Both the position numbers and the translations under genes were made by a program. A stretch of 56,130 nucleotides of DNA, taken from the IMG/VR virus record IMGVR_UViG_3300037333_000141, positions 1-56,130 of that record. The stretch is one strand, 5' to 3'. The stretch comes from a virus. This document shows, one piece after another, positions 17,430-26,884 of the stretch. The notes under the pieces are model-generated. The model did not search any database. It was not told where the DNA came from and saw nothing but the letters and a program-made list of their open reading frames with translations. Within the stretch, counting starts at the first letter, position 1; each line of letters opens with the position of its first letter.

Positions 17430-18965
17430 TTAACCAATTTGTTTAGTAAGTGTACCTTGTACTACACCTCTTCTCATAACTCCCTCAGGAACATAAGAAT
17501 ATTGGACTACAATAGTATCACTATCTTTGTCTGAAACATCAAACTCGTACTTTTCATCAGCACTTGAACTAAAATATCCATTGCGTTCACACTTATCAAA
17601 TAGTTGACGCAAATATTCATTCGTATCCGACTTAGCACTTCCAAGGTTTTTAAATAGTTGTGAAGCAAGATAAAAAGCAATTTTTCTATCAATAAACCAT
17701 TTTCCCTCGGCAATATTAAATAATCTTGTGGACTGATTTTTAGGATTTGCACTTAATACATCAGCTATAACGAGTTTACCATTCATAATAGAAACAGTAT
17801 TTAGTCTGAACTTAACTAAATCTTCTTTTTCATCACTCGTAAGTGTTGGTAAATCTGATGATTTCATGCGTGGAAGTGCATAATCAACACCAGCTACACC
17901 CTCTACACGATATTCAACGTCATCAACAAGCTTTGATAAATTTCTTTTTACTGAATTGCCAACGATAAATCCACTAAGACCTATATCTAAACTACCAAAA
18001 TTAGTAAAAGTGTCTTTTCCTCTGTTCCATATAAACATAACACCCTCATTGTCGAAACCTAATGAGATAGCTTTACTTTTTGCAATTTCTAAAGTAGTTC
18101 CTTTTATGTCACAAACAAAAAGTACTTTAGCTTCGTAACAATCACTTCTAAAAGTTTTTAGTGTCGGTTCATCTTCAAGACCAGCAGTAAAAGCATAATC
18201 GCAAGACTCTAAATTATCTCTAACGCTAGATAGTGCATTTGCATAGTTATTGTCACCAGCATCAGCAACTAAACCATTATCGAAAGTTTCAGCTAGAGAA
18301 AAATCGCTTGTATAGTCATCATTGTTTGTGTCAACTTTTATAGTGATAATTTTATTGTCACAAATATTACCTATATAATTAGGAGTACCATTGTCATCAA
18401 CACTATCAAATTTAGCACCACCAGTAATAGAATAGACTTCATTTCCATTCTTATCTGAAACTTTAACAGTTACTAAATCGCTAACGTTAGTAATTGAAAT
18501 TGAATGCTTTTGAGATATACAACTATTTATTACTATTTCAAGCATTTCAGTTGCTGACGTTTCTTCCCAATCAACTATATTGTTATCACCAAATATATTT
18601 ACATCTGTAGAGCTATCTAATAATATCTCTCCGCTATCAGCATCTTTTTTCACTTCGATTATTTTAGTAGTACTATCAGCACCAAGTACACGACCAACTA
18701 CTACTTTACCTTTGTAGGCATTGAAATAGTCTGAGATATGATAAGCTATTTCATTATCAGCACTTCCACCAGCATTTAACAGTGTTGATTTAAGCTCTTC
18801 TGTTGCACTACCTAATATTACAGAATAATGAGGATGACCAAAAGATAGTTTACCAATAGTACAAGCTACACCAACCTCAGCAGTTGCAAGAGTTGTAGTT
18901 AAGTCTATTGTTGGGGCAATAAATATAGAAACATAATTCTTAGGCTGTGTTACATATAAACCCAT
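17430..18965 (-). CDS. Tail sheath protein
   Basis: A 511-residue contractile sheath protein. The C-terminal half carries the typical sheath core: GVAGVDYALPRMKSSDLPTL near 365, VSIMNGKLVIADVLS near 400, and KWFIDRKIAFYLASQLFKN near 430. The sheath surrounds the tube and contracts on infection. The central part has Ser/Asp/Asn-rich insertions. The start ATG overlaps the stop of the small gene upstream (TAATG). This gene fixes the phage as a myovirus. Confidence 0.9.
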   Translation of the reverse strand: MGLYVTQPKNYVSIFIAPTIDLTTTLATAEVGVACTIGKLSFGHPHYSVILGSATEELKSTLLNAGGSADNEIAYHISDYFNAYKGKVVVGRVLGADSTTKIIEVKKDADSGEILLDSSTDVNIFGDNNIVDWEETSATEMLEIVINSCISQKHSISITNVSDLVTVKVSDKNGNEVYSITGGAKFDSVDDNGTPNYIGNICDNKIITIKVDTNNDDYTSDFSLAETFDNGLVADAGDNNYANALSSVRDNLESCDYAFTAGLEDEPTLKTFRSDCYEAKVLFVCDIKGTTLEIAKSKAISLGFDNEGVMFIWNRGKDTFTNFGSLDIGLSGFIVGNSVKRNLSKLVDDVEYRVEGVAGVDYALPRMKSSDLPTLTSDEKEDLVKFRLNTVSIMNGKLVIADVLSANPKNQSTRLFNIAEGKWFIDRKIAFYLASQLFKNLGSAKSDTNEYLRQLFDKCERNGYFSSSADEKYEFDVSDKDSDTIVVQYSYVPEGVMRRGVVQGTLTKQIG

Positions 18966-19189
18966 TATTTACTCTCTTTAGTACTTGTTTTTTGCTTTGG
19001 TTTAGGTGTTTGCTTTGGTTTTTCAGCTTCTTTTTCAAGAATAAGAACACCATTTTTATTTTTCTTACATTTAGATATAAAATCTGCATCTACAAAAGAT
19101 GCATGAACAGTAACAGAAACACCATCAGACACTTTTTGAGTGCCGATAGTTATATCTTTACCGCTTTGATTAGCGATTTGATATTTCAT
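18965..19189 (-). CDS. Small protein between capsid and sheath
   Basis: A 74-residue protein starting MKYQIANQSG. The ATG at 19187-19189 has AAGG eight bases upstream, so an earlier TTG is unlikely to be the start. It ends in a Lys/Pro/Thr-rich tail. The first 50 residues resemble small phage proteins with a beta strand, a turn GVSVTVHASF and a short helix that are found after capsid genes. The role is unknown. Confidence 0.65.
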   Translation of the reverse strand: MKYQIANQSGKDITIGTQKVSDGVSVTVHASFVDADFISKCKKNKNGVLILEKEAEKPKQTPKPKQKTSTKESK

Positions 19190-19200
19190 TTTTTTCAACC

Positions 19201-20814
19201 TTAGAATTTAACTTGAATTTTACGAGCAAGTTTTAAAGAACGAGCATCACGATTTGCATCAACTACGATTTTACCGAGTAAACGTGTAACTTTATCACTA
19301 TCTTGATTTGTACCTAAGTCATCAGGGATAATAGGAAGACCTACACCACTAACTACAATACGCTTAGTATGTTCAGCTGGAACACCAATAACAAACATAG
19401 AGTGAGTTGTGTCGTCTGCTGGATAATCAATATCGTGTGTTGGATTATAGTAACAAGGTATAGTTCCATTAATATATCCAAGAAAACGAATTGAAGTTTC
19501 ATTTGTAATTACAACATTTGTTTTACTTGCATCAGTTGACAAAGCAGTAAATAATTTTAAAATACCAGCACCACCAAAAAGAACGATATTTGAAGTAAGA
19601 CCAGATTTTATAGCAATATCATTACGTGCTTCTTCTATGCGAATTAAAGCGTGTTTATTTTTTTCTGAGATTGTGTCTTCATCAGCGGAAGCAACATCAA
19701 CAACTTCACCAAAATCAGTAGCCCACATAAGACCCTTAGCAATTTTTTTAGCTTTTATCTCTTCTGATATTTTTGTAAGAGCTACATTTAAGTCGTTACT
19801 CATAAGTGAAATACCTGTAGATTGTAATACTTGACGAAGTTTTAAAGAGTTAATTTTAACATCTTGTGAGAATGTAATTGCAGTATAAATATTAGATACG
19901 ATGTCCGACTCTACACTTCCGCTAACTTCTGAAAGTTTATCAGCATTTAGTGAAGCCATAGCTACCATCTTTGTACCATCTGCAATATTATCTGAAACAG
20001 TAAGAACAATTTGACCATCATCATATTTGAACTCTACTTTGTAATCAATTCCATCAGCAGTAAGAGAACGAGTAGCAGTAGTTTCACGTGAAGTAACATT
20101 GAAGTCGTCAAAGAATATATTACCAGCAACAATAAGCTGATTTACACCACGCTCCATTGCATAGTTTTCTGTATCACTATCTACTTTTTTAACATCATAA
20201 GTATAAGTAAGTGTATCTGTAACAAACAGTTTTTCCATAACTCTTTCTAAACTTGAAAAAACACCACCAGCGTTTAGAGGAGTTATGAAATCTCCCTTAG
20301 ATAAATCACCCATAGCTCCACTTACAATAGGTTCAACTGATAAGATTTGGAATTTAGTGTTGTTCTTCCCGCTATTTGCTGGCGTTGCATCTGAAATGTT
20401 ACCAGCAAAAGGAACATCAGCACCTAAAATAGTAAGTATGTTTGCTTTTATATATGTAGCTACAACTTCTGCACCAGCAACATCACCTATACTATCTGCT
20501 TGAAATCTTCTTGCTACTTTTTCAGCAGCAACAATAGCAGTATCTATTTTATCTACTGTAAGTTTTACACCATTTTGTTGAGCAAATACTATCGAGTTTG
20601 CAATAACATCATCCATACTTAATGTTACATTTGCATCTAAAGCATCGTCAAAAGTATTTATAGAGTCAAACTGAGTTAAAGCACTTCCACTCGTAGCTTG
20701 TCTTAGACCAGCAACGGCAGTTGAAACAGCATCAGGTGTGATACTATCGAAGTTTACGCATTGAGAGATAAAAGAATGTCTCGCTTCTCTTTCGTCAATA
20801 ATTGTGTTTTGCAT
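19201..20814 (-). CDS. Major capsid protein
   Basis: A 537-residue protein, chosen as capsid by length, abundance-type SD (GAAGGAAAC), position upstream of sheath, and an HK97-like layout. It has a long helical N-terminal propeptide, a glycine-rich core (GLTSNIVLFGGAGILKLF) and a C-terminal strand region with VIGVPAEHTKRIVVSG. Start chosen at the ATG 20812-20814; an upstream ATG at 20862 lacks an SD. DSI motifs at residues 21-25, 48-52 and 105-109 fall in or near the N-terminal region likely to be trimmed. It lies 8 kb from portal and protease, an unusual separation. Confidence 0.8.
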   Translation of the reverse strand: MQNTIIDEREARHSFISQCVNFDSITPDAVSTAVAGLRQATSGSALTQFDSINTFDDALDANVTLSMDDVIANSIVFAQQNGVKLTVDKIDTAIVAAEKVARRFQADSIGDVAGAEVVATYIKANILTILGADVPFAGNISDATPANSGKNNTKFQILSVEPIVSGAMGDLSKGDFITPLNAGGVFSSLERVMEKLFVTDTLTYTYDVKKVDSDTENYAMERGVNQLIVAGNIFFDDFNVTSRETTATRSLTADGIDYKVEFKYDDGQIVLTVSDNIADGTKMVAMASLNADKLSEVSGSVESDIVSNIYTAITFSQDVKINSLKLRQVLQSTGISLMSNDLNVALTKISEEIKAKKIAKGLMWATDFGEVVDVASADEDTISEKNKHALIRIEEARNDIAIKSGLTSNIVLFGGAGILKLFTALSTDASKTNVVITNETSIRFLGYINGTIPCYYNPTHDIDYPADDTTHSMFVIGVPAEHTKRIVVSGVGLPIIPDDLGTNQDSDKVTRLLGKIVVDANRDARSLKLARKIQVKF

Positions 20815-20848
20815 TTTTTTTGTTTCCTTCTTTTTTTGTTTTTTATAA

Positions 20849-20897
20849 AGATACTTAAACAATACTAAAATATGTTTTAATAGTTGCTTAAGTATCT
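20849..20897 (-). promoter_or_regulatory. Stem-loop upstream of capsid gene
   Basis: Arms at 20849-20863 and 20883-20897 pair over 15 bp with two mismatches that become wobble or weak pairs in RNA, around a 19-base AT-rich loop. It lies between the helicase stop and the capsid SD, with no U-tract after it on the coding strand. It could mark an mRNA processing site or stabilise the capsid transcript. A related element is at 31612-31644. Confidence 0.55.
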
Positions 20898-20908
20898 GAG
20901 TCTATATA

Positions 20909-23900
20909 CTAACTATGCAGCAACTCTGTTTGAAGATTGTAATTTTTTTCTAAATTTTCTGTTTCCAATATTAATTCTTTTAATTTAGTATCTGAAACCA
21001 TTTTACAAATATTGTTACTTGTGTAGTTAGGAATTTGAGCTAGGTCATTTTTGTAATTAATATTATACACTCTATCAATTCCAACTATACTTAAATACTC
21101 TAATTCCGTATCAATTAGATTTATTTTAGAAACATCGTAAATTAAATTATCTTTTTCACTTCTATAACTGAATAACTTTTCATTTTCTGAAACAGCTTTG
21201 TATGTTTCTATTTTAGGCTCTGCATAGATACCATCAGGTATTGACATAATAACATCATCTTGTAATGTAGAAACTTTGAAATCTATGTTTTCAGCTTCAT
21301 CTAATTTGTATAATAATTCCTCTTCAATAACTGAATATAAAGATTTTAAATAATCTTCAATAGTCATTTTTTTAGTAGCTTTTTTTAACTCTTTTTTGAT
21401 GTGTGCTTTAACATTTTTATCTTCTATCTCATCTATATGTTTAAACAATACATTAGATTTTTTTATTTCATCATCTAGCGTTTCTTTAACGGATGTTTTT
21501 ATAGCTATCTTTATGTCTTCAAAATTTTTATATCCATCTGATAGTTTGTTACTAATAGTTGCAGGAAATGATTTTAAAGATTTGATTTTACTCTCTATGA
21601 ATTTAATAACATCTAAAGTTATTGAAGTAGAATTTTTAATATAGTTCGGAACATATTCATCTATCTTGTAATTTAAACTTGCATAAGGTATATTTAAAAT
21701 ATTAGATACATATATTCGTTCATTTTCAACCATTCTGTTTATTGTTGATTTTAGTTTCAATGCTTCTTTTAAATCATCTTTTTTATTTCCCCAAACAATT
21801 TTCTCAATTTCTCTTAGCTTTGTCTGTTCCTTTTCTTTACGTATTTTTTTATACTCATTTATCTTTCTAGCGTCATCCCAATCTGTAGCAAATTCTTTAT
21901 CTTCAAAATATCCTATAGCTTTAGTATATAGCATAGACATTTCATCAGTTTCAATTTTGACACTATCTTTGTCCCTTTTAGAAATTGTGTCAATCCAATC
22001 CGATTTACTATCTATTAAATCAATCATAAAATCATCAAAGCTACCATTCTGAATATATTTATATACATTAACTTTGTCTATATCGTTTCCTTGTCTAACA
22101 CTTCTACCCATTGCTTGTTCCCATTGGTCTGGAGTGTTTGGAATATCAAGTAAGTGTACAGCACTAACGAATTTATTGAAGTCAACACCTACTTGTGCCT
22201 TTTTATTAAAAATCATAATACCAGGGTTTTGACTATCATTAAAATCTGTTTGCTCTTTAAACCCTTTTTCATCTGATTTTATAGTTACACCATTATAAAC
22301 TGTAACTTTGCTTTTTGGAAATTCAGCATTTAATGCACTCTCTAAAATTGAGTGGTAAGCTAAGTTGTCAACATATATAACTTGTTTCGCTTTAGGGTGT
22401 CGAGTAAACTCATTTTTCATTTTTTCAATAAGTGGTTTCACTTTAGTAAAAGCATCTAAGTCGTAAATGCTATCGCTATCTATCATTTTTGCAGTTTTAA
22501 GTAGCTTAATAACCTTTGTAATAGTTTCATAGTCTTTACTTGGTAATTGAAATATATCACCATCACCGCTAGTTTGCACAAAAGTATTTAATCCATTACC
22601 TCTTGCTATTTTACTTTGTACTATTTTTGTACCATAGTTTAAAATCGGTTGCATTGCAAAAATTGGTGTTTCTTTTGTAGGAATAATATTTATTTCCTCA
22701 TCAAAAGTAATAGAGTTTAAATAGTTTAAATCATAAGACTGTTTAAGTCTGTTAAACTTCTCTATCTTTATATCTATATTCACTTTCCCTACAACTTTTA
22801 AAAGTTCATCAATAGAGTATTTTTTATTTAACATAATAGGAGTAAAACCATAAGCAAAATTTGAAGCCATTGTACTTGCATTTGCTTTAGTGAAAAAACC
22901 GAACACTTCTCCAACTTGCTTTGACATTCTATACTCTGCGGTAGTAAGGTCTATACCATCTTCACCATTCTCGCGCATTTCTTTAGCTTTGTCTTTAAAG
23001 TCTTCAAACTGTTTTCTAATATGAGAGATAGTTTGAACTAATTTAGGATTAACTGATATATCTACTCTATTTTCTGTATAGTCAGGTTTCACTTTAACAA
23101 CTTTTCCTCTCTCTAATGCTTTTAATTGTTCGTCCTCTGCATTTCTGAAAACTGTTTTATCCCACCCCAACATATCTAACTGCTTTATGTTTCTGATTCC
23201 AACCAAACGTTCTTCTGATGATAAATCACCCGTAGATGGTTTAACACTTTCTTTAGTACCAACCTCGCAAAATCTATCTATGAAATCTTGTGCAGTCATT
23301 TGTCTATTATTTGCACCGCTTAATGTCATATTTGCAAATATCTCCTGTGGACTTGAAGTTGTAGGAGTTGCTGAAACCATTACTGCACCGCTTCTACTTT
23401 TACCACCATCCCGCTTCATTCTGATATATTCTGTTACATATGCCAGTTTAACGGCTTTAGCTGACGATTTTCCTTTAACACCTTTTATATCTCCTTTCAT
23501 AGAAAATACATTTTTGTAGTTTTGTGCTTCATCAACCAATAGAAAATCAACACCTAAGTTTTCAAAGTAAAGTTTTCCATTTTTTTCATAATCTTTATGA
23601 TTATAAGCTTCTATTCCTATATCAGCAAGAGGGAACTCATATATAGTTGCAGTTTCATCACGTGTTGTTTTTTTATTATTGTAAAGATATGATGTTGTCT
23701 CAGGCTTCATTTTTAAAGCACTATCTATGAACGGATGGGCAACTATGATTATTTTAGTACTTTTATTATTCATAACATATCTGGATAGCTCTGTATAGTC
23801 TTTAAAATTAGGGAACTCTTTTTTTGTATTTGCTTTCATATCAATATTAGATACAACTACATTGTTATTAAAAAACTCTTCTTTGTAAACTGATTTAGCT

Positions 23901-26443
23901 TCATTGATAAACTTAGTAAAAACAGTCTTTGGAGTTGCTATCATTACACGTTTTGCATTTCCACTTTGAATGGCTTTTATTGCTGATAAAAGTGCTGAAC
24001 GAGTTTTTCCAAGTCCAGTGCCCTGTGCAATAGTACCTTTTAATGTCTTAGCAAATTCTCTAGCATCACTATTTTGATAATGGTGTGACGTCTTTAAAAC
24101 CTCAGGTCTAACAGTATCTTTTAATTCTGTTAGTTCCTCTTCATAATAGCTAGGAGTTTCAAGAGATACTATCGCTTCACTATCTAATTTTGCTTGTATA
24201 TCTTCTTGTATGTCTTTTCTACGTGCAACTAATAATCTTGCCGTTTCATCTGCAATCACCATGTTTTCTGATAATGCAACTTTTACGATACTTATAGCTT
24301 TATCAATAGCTACTTTTTTATCTTTGTCGCTTCCTTTAACGTCTTTACCACTAAAGTAATTTGTAGCAAAACCTCTTTTGTATTGCATATTTCCGATACT
24401 ACATTTTGCACTTAAAAAAGAATTTATAATATCTCTATCACTATCGCTTAAATTTTTCATTAGTGCATCATATTTAACTTCAGGAAAATCCTCACTAATT
24501 GTTTTTTTAAATAATGCCAAATAGTTTTCAGTTATTTTTCCCATTTCTTTTGAAAAATCCCAACCATATTTTGCAATTCCATAACCTTTTATATCTGCAA
24601 GTCTAAAAGTTATATCATCATATTTTATAACTTCACGTCTATTTGACAGCTCTTTAAATAGTTTATTTTTTTCACTTTGTGTTATGTTCTTATTTTCTGA
24701 AACATTTTCTAAAGCTTCATCATATCTACTAGGTAAACTGAACAAATACTCTTTAAGTATATAGACTTTTTTACCAACTTGAAGTATCTCATCGTTATTT
24801 TCAATATCTTCAATAGTAAGCTCACTTGTGTTAACTACAAGACCGCCATCTTCGTACGATACTTTATCTTCTAAACCTAATTTAAAAAATACATTTTGCT
24901 TCTCTAATTTTACAGATCTTTCTAACTCTTCATAAGTGTCTTTAAATACACCATTATCTAAATCAAAGTTTTTCAATGTTTCAAGTGTTGCAATAACTTC
25001 GTTCTTAACCTTTCCTTTGAGTTTTAAAGATTTTACAATTTTCTCATAGTTAGCTAAAAGATATTCAATTCCATCTTTGTTTTCTATAATAAAATCTTTA
25101 GAATACTCTGTTCCATCTAAAAATAAAAAATAGTTTGCTAAATTTTCTTTAGTTCCAAAAGCGTGAGAAAATCTTCTAATACTGAAATATCTAAGTGAGC
25201 GTTTAAGTAATTTATCCAACTTGTTATCTCTTATTTGCTTCTCATATTTTACAATATCTTCAAAAGTTAATTCAGGCTCACCGCTTACGCTAACTTGACT
25301 TATCTCATCACGCATAATAGTTGCAAGTTTGCTCTCTAACTCTTCCTCATCAACTGTATCACTCTTAACTACTTTTTCTTGAATTAAAGTGCTGTAATCA
25401 ATAGTGTTATCAAACTTTGATTTTGTTAATAAATCGTGCTTAACTGTTTCTATTGTTTGCCCATCTTTTAACTCTACTACATCAGATACAAACTTGCCAC
25501 TTTCACCATTTTCTAAACGCTCTTCTTTGGTTGTTAGTTCTCCGAAAACATTATTTTTATGAGTGCTAAAATAAGTTCCATTTAAAAACTCTTTTTGCAA
25601 CTCATTATCTAAAATACCATCAATATAAGCATCAGGTTTTAAAATGATTTTTTCAGGGTGTTTCTCAAAGACTATAATGTCCACTACTACATCAGTACCA
25701 GTTTGTTTAAACATACCGCTAGGTAATCTATAAGCACCTAAAAAAGCACCTTTTTTAAGCATTTCTAATCTATCACTACGATAGTTTTTACCTTGAATTG
25801 TACGTGATGTAGTCATAAAGACTGCTTTTTTTTCATACTTAAGTAAATCAAGTGATTTTAATATGAAATAAATCTCATTTCGTTTTATGTTTTTATATTG
25901 CTCGTCAGAACTCATATTGACACTTTCTCTAGCACCAAATGGAACATTAGTAACAATACTATCTATTGAATTGAGTTTTATTGTTTTTGAGTACTCCTCA
26001 AATGTTGTACCTGCTTTAATGTCTGCATTATCATTTAAAATATTTGCAATGCTACCACTTATTTTATTGTAATCACAACCTAAAAAGCTTACACCTTGTG
26101 GGGCTTGTGCTATGATATTACCCGTTCCGCAAGATGGTTCTAAGAATGTAGCACCATCTTCAATATCAACTAAATTAAATAGTGCCTTAGATACCTCTTT
26201 AGGTGTATAATATTCATCAACACTACCAGCAGTACCATCTGCACCAAGACCACCACTACCCGTATATTTTGCCAACTCTCTTTTTTCATCTTCTGTATAG
26301 CTAGACTTATTAAGTCCAACTAATTCTACAGCTCTCTTATTTGCTTTTAGACGTGAGCTTTTGCTTTTTAAAACCTTATTTGAATAGTAAGGGTTTCCAA
26401 CATACAGTAAGTTTCTAAGTGTTGCTATTTTCTTTTTAATCAT
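20909..26443 (-). CDS. DarB-like adenine methylase-helicase fusion
   Basis: An 1844-residue protein with two enzyme parts. The N-terminal methylase shows the SAM motif FLEPSCGTGNI (about 100-110) and the catalytic-loop variant TNVPFGA (about 165). The SF2 helicase shows Walker A GTGLGKTRSALL (about 808), VDEAQNYKN (about 968), VSATPTTS (about 1023) and QAMGRSVRQGN (about 1448). This pairing is known from P1 DarB, a virion-packaged antirestriction protein, and from large plasmid methylase-helicases. Its place directly upstream of the capsid gene favours packaging in the head and injection with DNA. The variant NVPFG leaves methylation activity to be tested. Confidence 0.85.
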   Translation of the reverse strand: MIKKKIATLRNLLYVGNPYYSNKVLKSKSSRLKANKRAVELVGLNKSSYTEDEKRELAKYTGSGGLGADGTAGSVDEYYTPKEVSKALFNLVDIEDGATFLEPSCGTGNIIAQAPQGVSFLGCDYNKISGSIANILNDNADIKAGTTFEEYSKTIKLNSIDSIVTNVPFGARESVNMSSDEQYKNIKRNEIYFILKSLDLLKYEKKAVFMTTSRTIQGKNYRSDRLEMLKKGAFLGAYRLPSGMFKQTGTDVVVDIIVFEKHPEKIILKPDAYIDGILDNELQKEFLNGTYFSTHKNNVFGELTTKEERLENGESGKFVSDVVELKDGQTIETVKHDLLTKSKFDNTIDYSTLIQEKVVKSDTVDEEELESKLATIMRDEISQVSVSGEPELTFEDIVKYEKQIRDNKLDKLLKRSLRYFSIRRFSHAFGTKENLANYFLFLDGTEYSKDFIIENKDGIEYLLANYEKIVKSLKLKGKVKNEVIATLETLKNFDLDNGVFKDTYEELERSVKLEKQNVFFKLGLEDKVSYEDGGLVVNTSELTIEDIENNDEILQVGKKVYILKEYLFSLPSRYDEALENVSENKNITQSEKNKLFKELSNRREVIKYDDITFRLADIKGYGIAKYGWDFSKEMGKITENYLALFKKTISEDFPEVKYDALMKNLSDSDRDIINSFLSAKCSIGNMQYKRGFATNYFSGKDVKGSDKDKKVAIDKAISIVKVALSENMVIADETARLLVARRKDIQEDIQAKLDSEAIVSLETPSYYEEELTELKDTVRPEVLKTSHHYQNSDAREFAKTLKGTIAQGTGLGKTRSALLSAIKAIQSGNAKRVMIATPKTVFTKFINEAKSVYKEEFFNNNVVVSNIDMKANTKKEFPNFKDYTELSRYVMNNKSTKIIIVAHPFIDSALKMKPETTSYLYNNKKTTRDETATIYEFPLADIGIEAYNHKDYEKNGKLYFENLGVDFLLVDEAQNYKNVFSMKGDIKGVKGKSSAKAVKLAYVTEYIRMKRDGGKSRSGAVMVSATPTTSSPQEIFANMTLSGANNRQMTAQDFIDRFCEVGTKESVKPSTGDLSSEERLVGIRNIKQLDMLGWDKTVFRNAEDEQLKALERGKVVKVKPDYTENRVDISVNPKLVQTISHIRKQFEDFKDKAKEMRENGEDGIDLTTAEYRMSKQVGEVFGFFTKANASTMASNFAYGFTPIMLNKKYSIDELLKVVGKVNIDIKIEKFNRLKQSYDLNYLNSITFDEEINIIPTKETPIFAMQPILNYGTKIVQSKIARGNGLNTFVQTSGDGDIFQLPSKDYETITKVIKLLKTAKMIDSDSIYDLDAFTKVKPLIEKMKNEFTRHPKAKQVIYVDNLAYHSILESALNAEFPKSKVTVYNGVTIKSDEKGFKEQTDFNDSQNPGIMIFNKKAQVGVDFNKFVSAVHLLDIPNTPDQWEQAMGRSVRQGNDIDKVNVYKYIQNGSFDDFMIDLIDSKSDWIDTISKRDKDSVKIETDEMSMLYTKAIGYFEDKEFATDWDDARKINEYKKIRKEKEQTKLREIEKIVWGNKKDDLKEALKLKSTINRMVENERIYVSNILNIPYASLNYKIDEYVPNYIKNSTSITLDVIKFIESKIKSLKSFPATISNKLSDGYKNFEDIKIAIKTSVKETLDDEIKKSNVLFKHIDEIEDKNVKAHIKKELKKATKKMTIEDYLKSLYSVIEEELLYKLDEAENIDFKVSTLQDDVIMSIPDGIYAEPKIETYKAVSENEKLFSYRSEKDNLIYDVSKINLIDTELEYLSIVGIDRVYNINYKNDLAQIPNYTSNNICKMVSDTKLKELILETENLEKNYNLQTELLHS

Positions 26444-26457
26444 AAAGTTTTACTTCC

Positions 26458-26874
26458 TTAAATTTGTGTTTCATAATACAGATAATCTACATCATCTACA
26501 TTTATCTCATTATTTGATAAGTTTACTTGCACATCACCAGTAGGATTAAAGTCTAACTCTTCAAACTCACTTAGATATAAAGCATAAGTTACAACCTCTT
26601 TCCAATCTTCTAAATCTTCCACAAGGTCCACATAATTTTCATTATATTTTATAAGGTTTTGAGGTTTTTTAATTGCTAAATCTTCAAGAATATCACTATG
26701 ACCTTTACTCTTAAGATACTCTAGCCAAGCATAGTAACCAACACCAAAAGATTTTAAAAATATCGGCTCATTGTAGTATGTATCAGATACAAACCTTTTT
26801 TCCATATTGTCTAAAACCTCATCTACTGTAAGCTCTAGTTTTTCCTCTAAATCTTGTATTAGTTCTTGTTTCAT
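26458..26874 (-). CDS. Unknown acidic 138-aa protein of dar-like module
   Basis: A 138-residue, very acidic protein (LEEKLELTVDEVLDNMEKRF; NNEINVDDVDYLYYE) between the clamp-like gene and the methylase-helicase, with gaps of about 10-15 bases on each side. No catalytic or membrane features are visible. Acidic small proteins beside DNA-acting enzymes can be inhibitors, DNA mimics or assembly factors; here that is only suggested by charge and neighbours. Confidence 0.6.
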   Translation of the reverse strand: MKQELIQDLEEKLELTVDEVLDNMEKRFVSDTYYNEPIFLKSFGVGYYAWLEYLKSKGHSDILEDLAIKKPQNLIKYNENYVDLVEDLEDWKEVVTYALYLSEFEELDFNPTGDVQVNLSNNEINVDDVDYLYYETQI

Positions 26875-26884
26875 TATTTCATTC

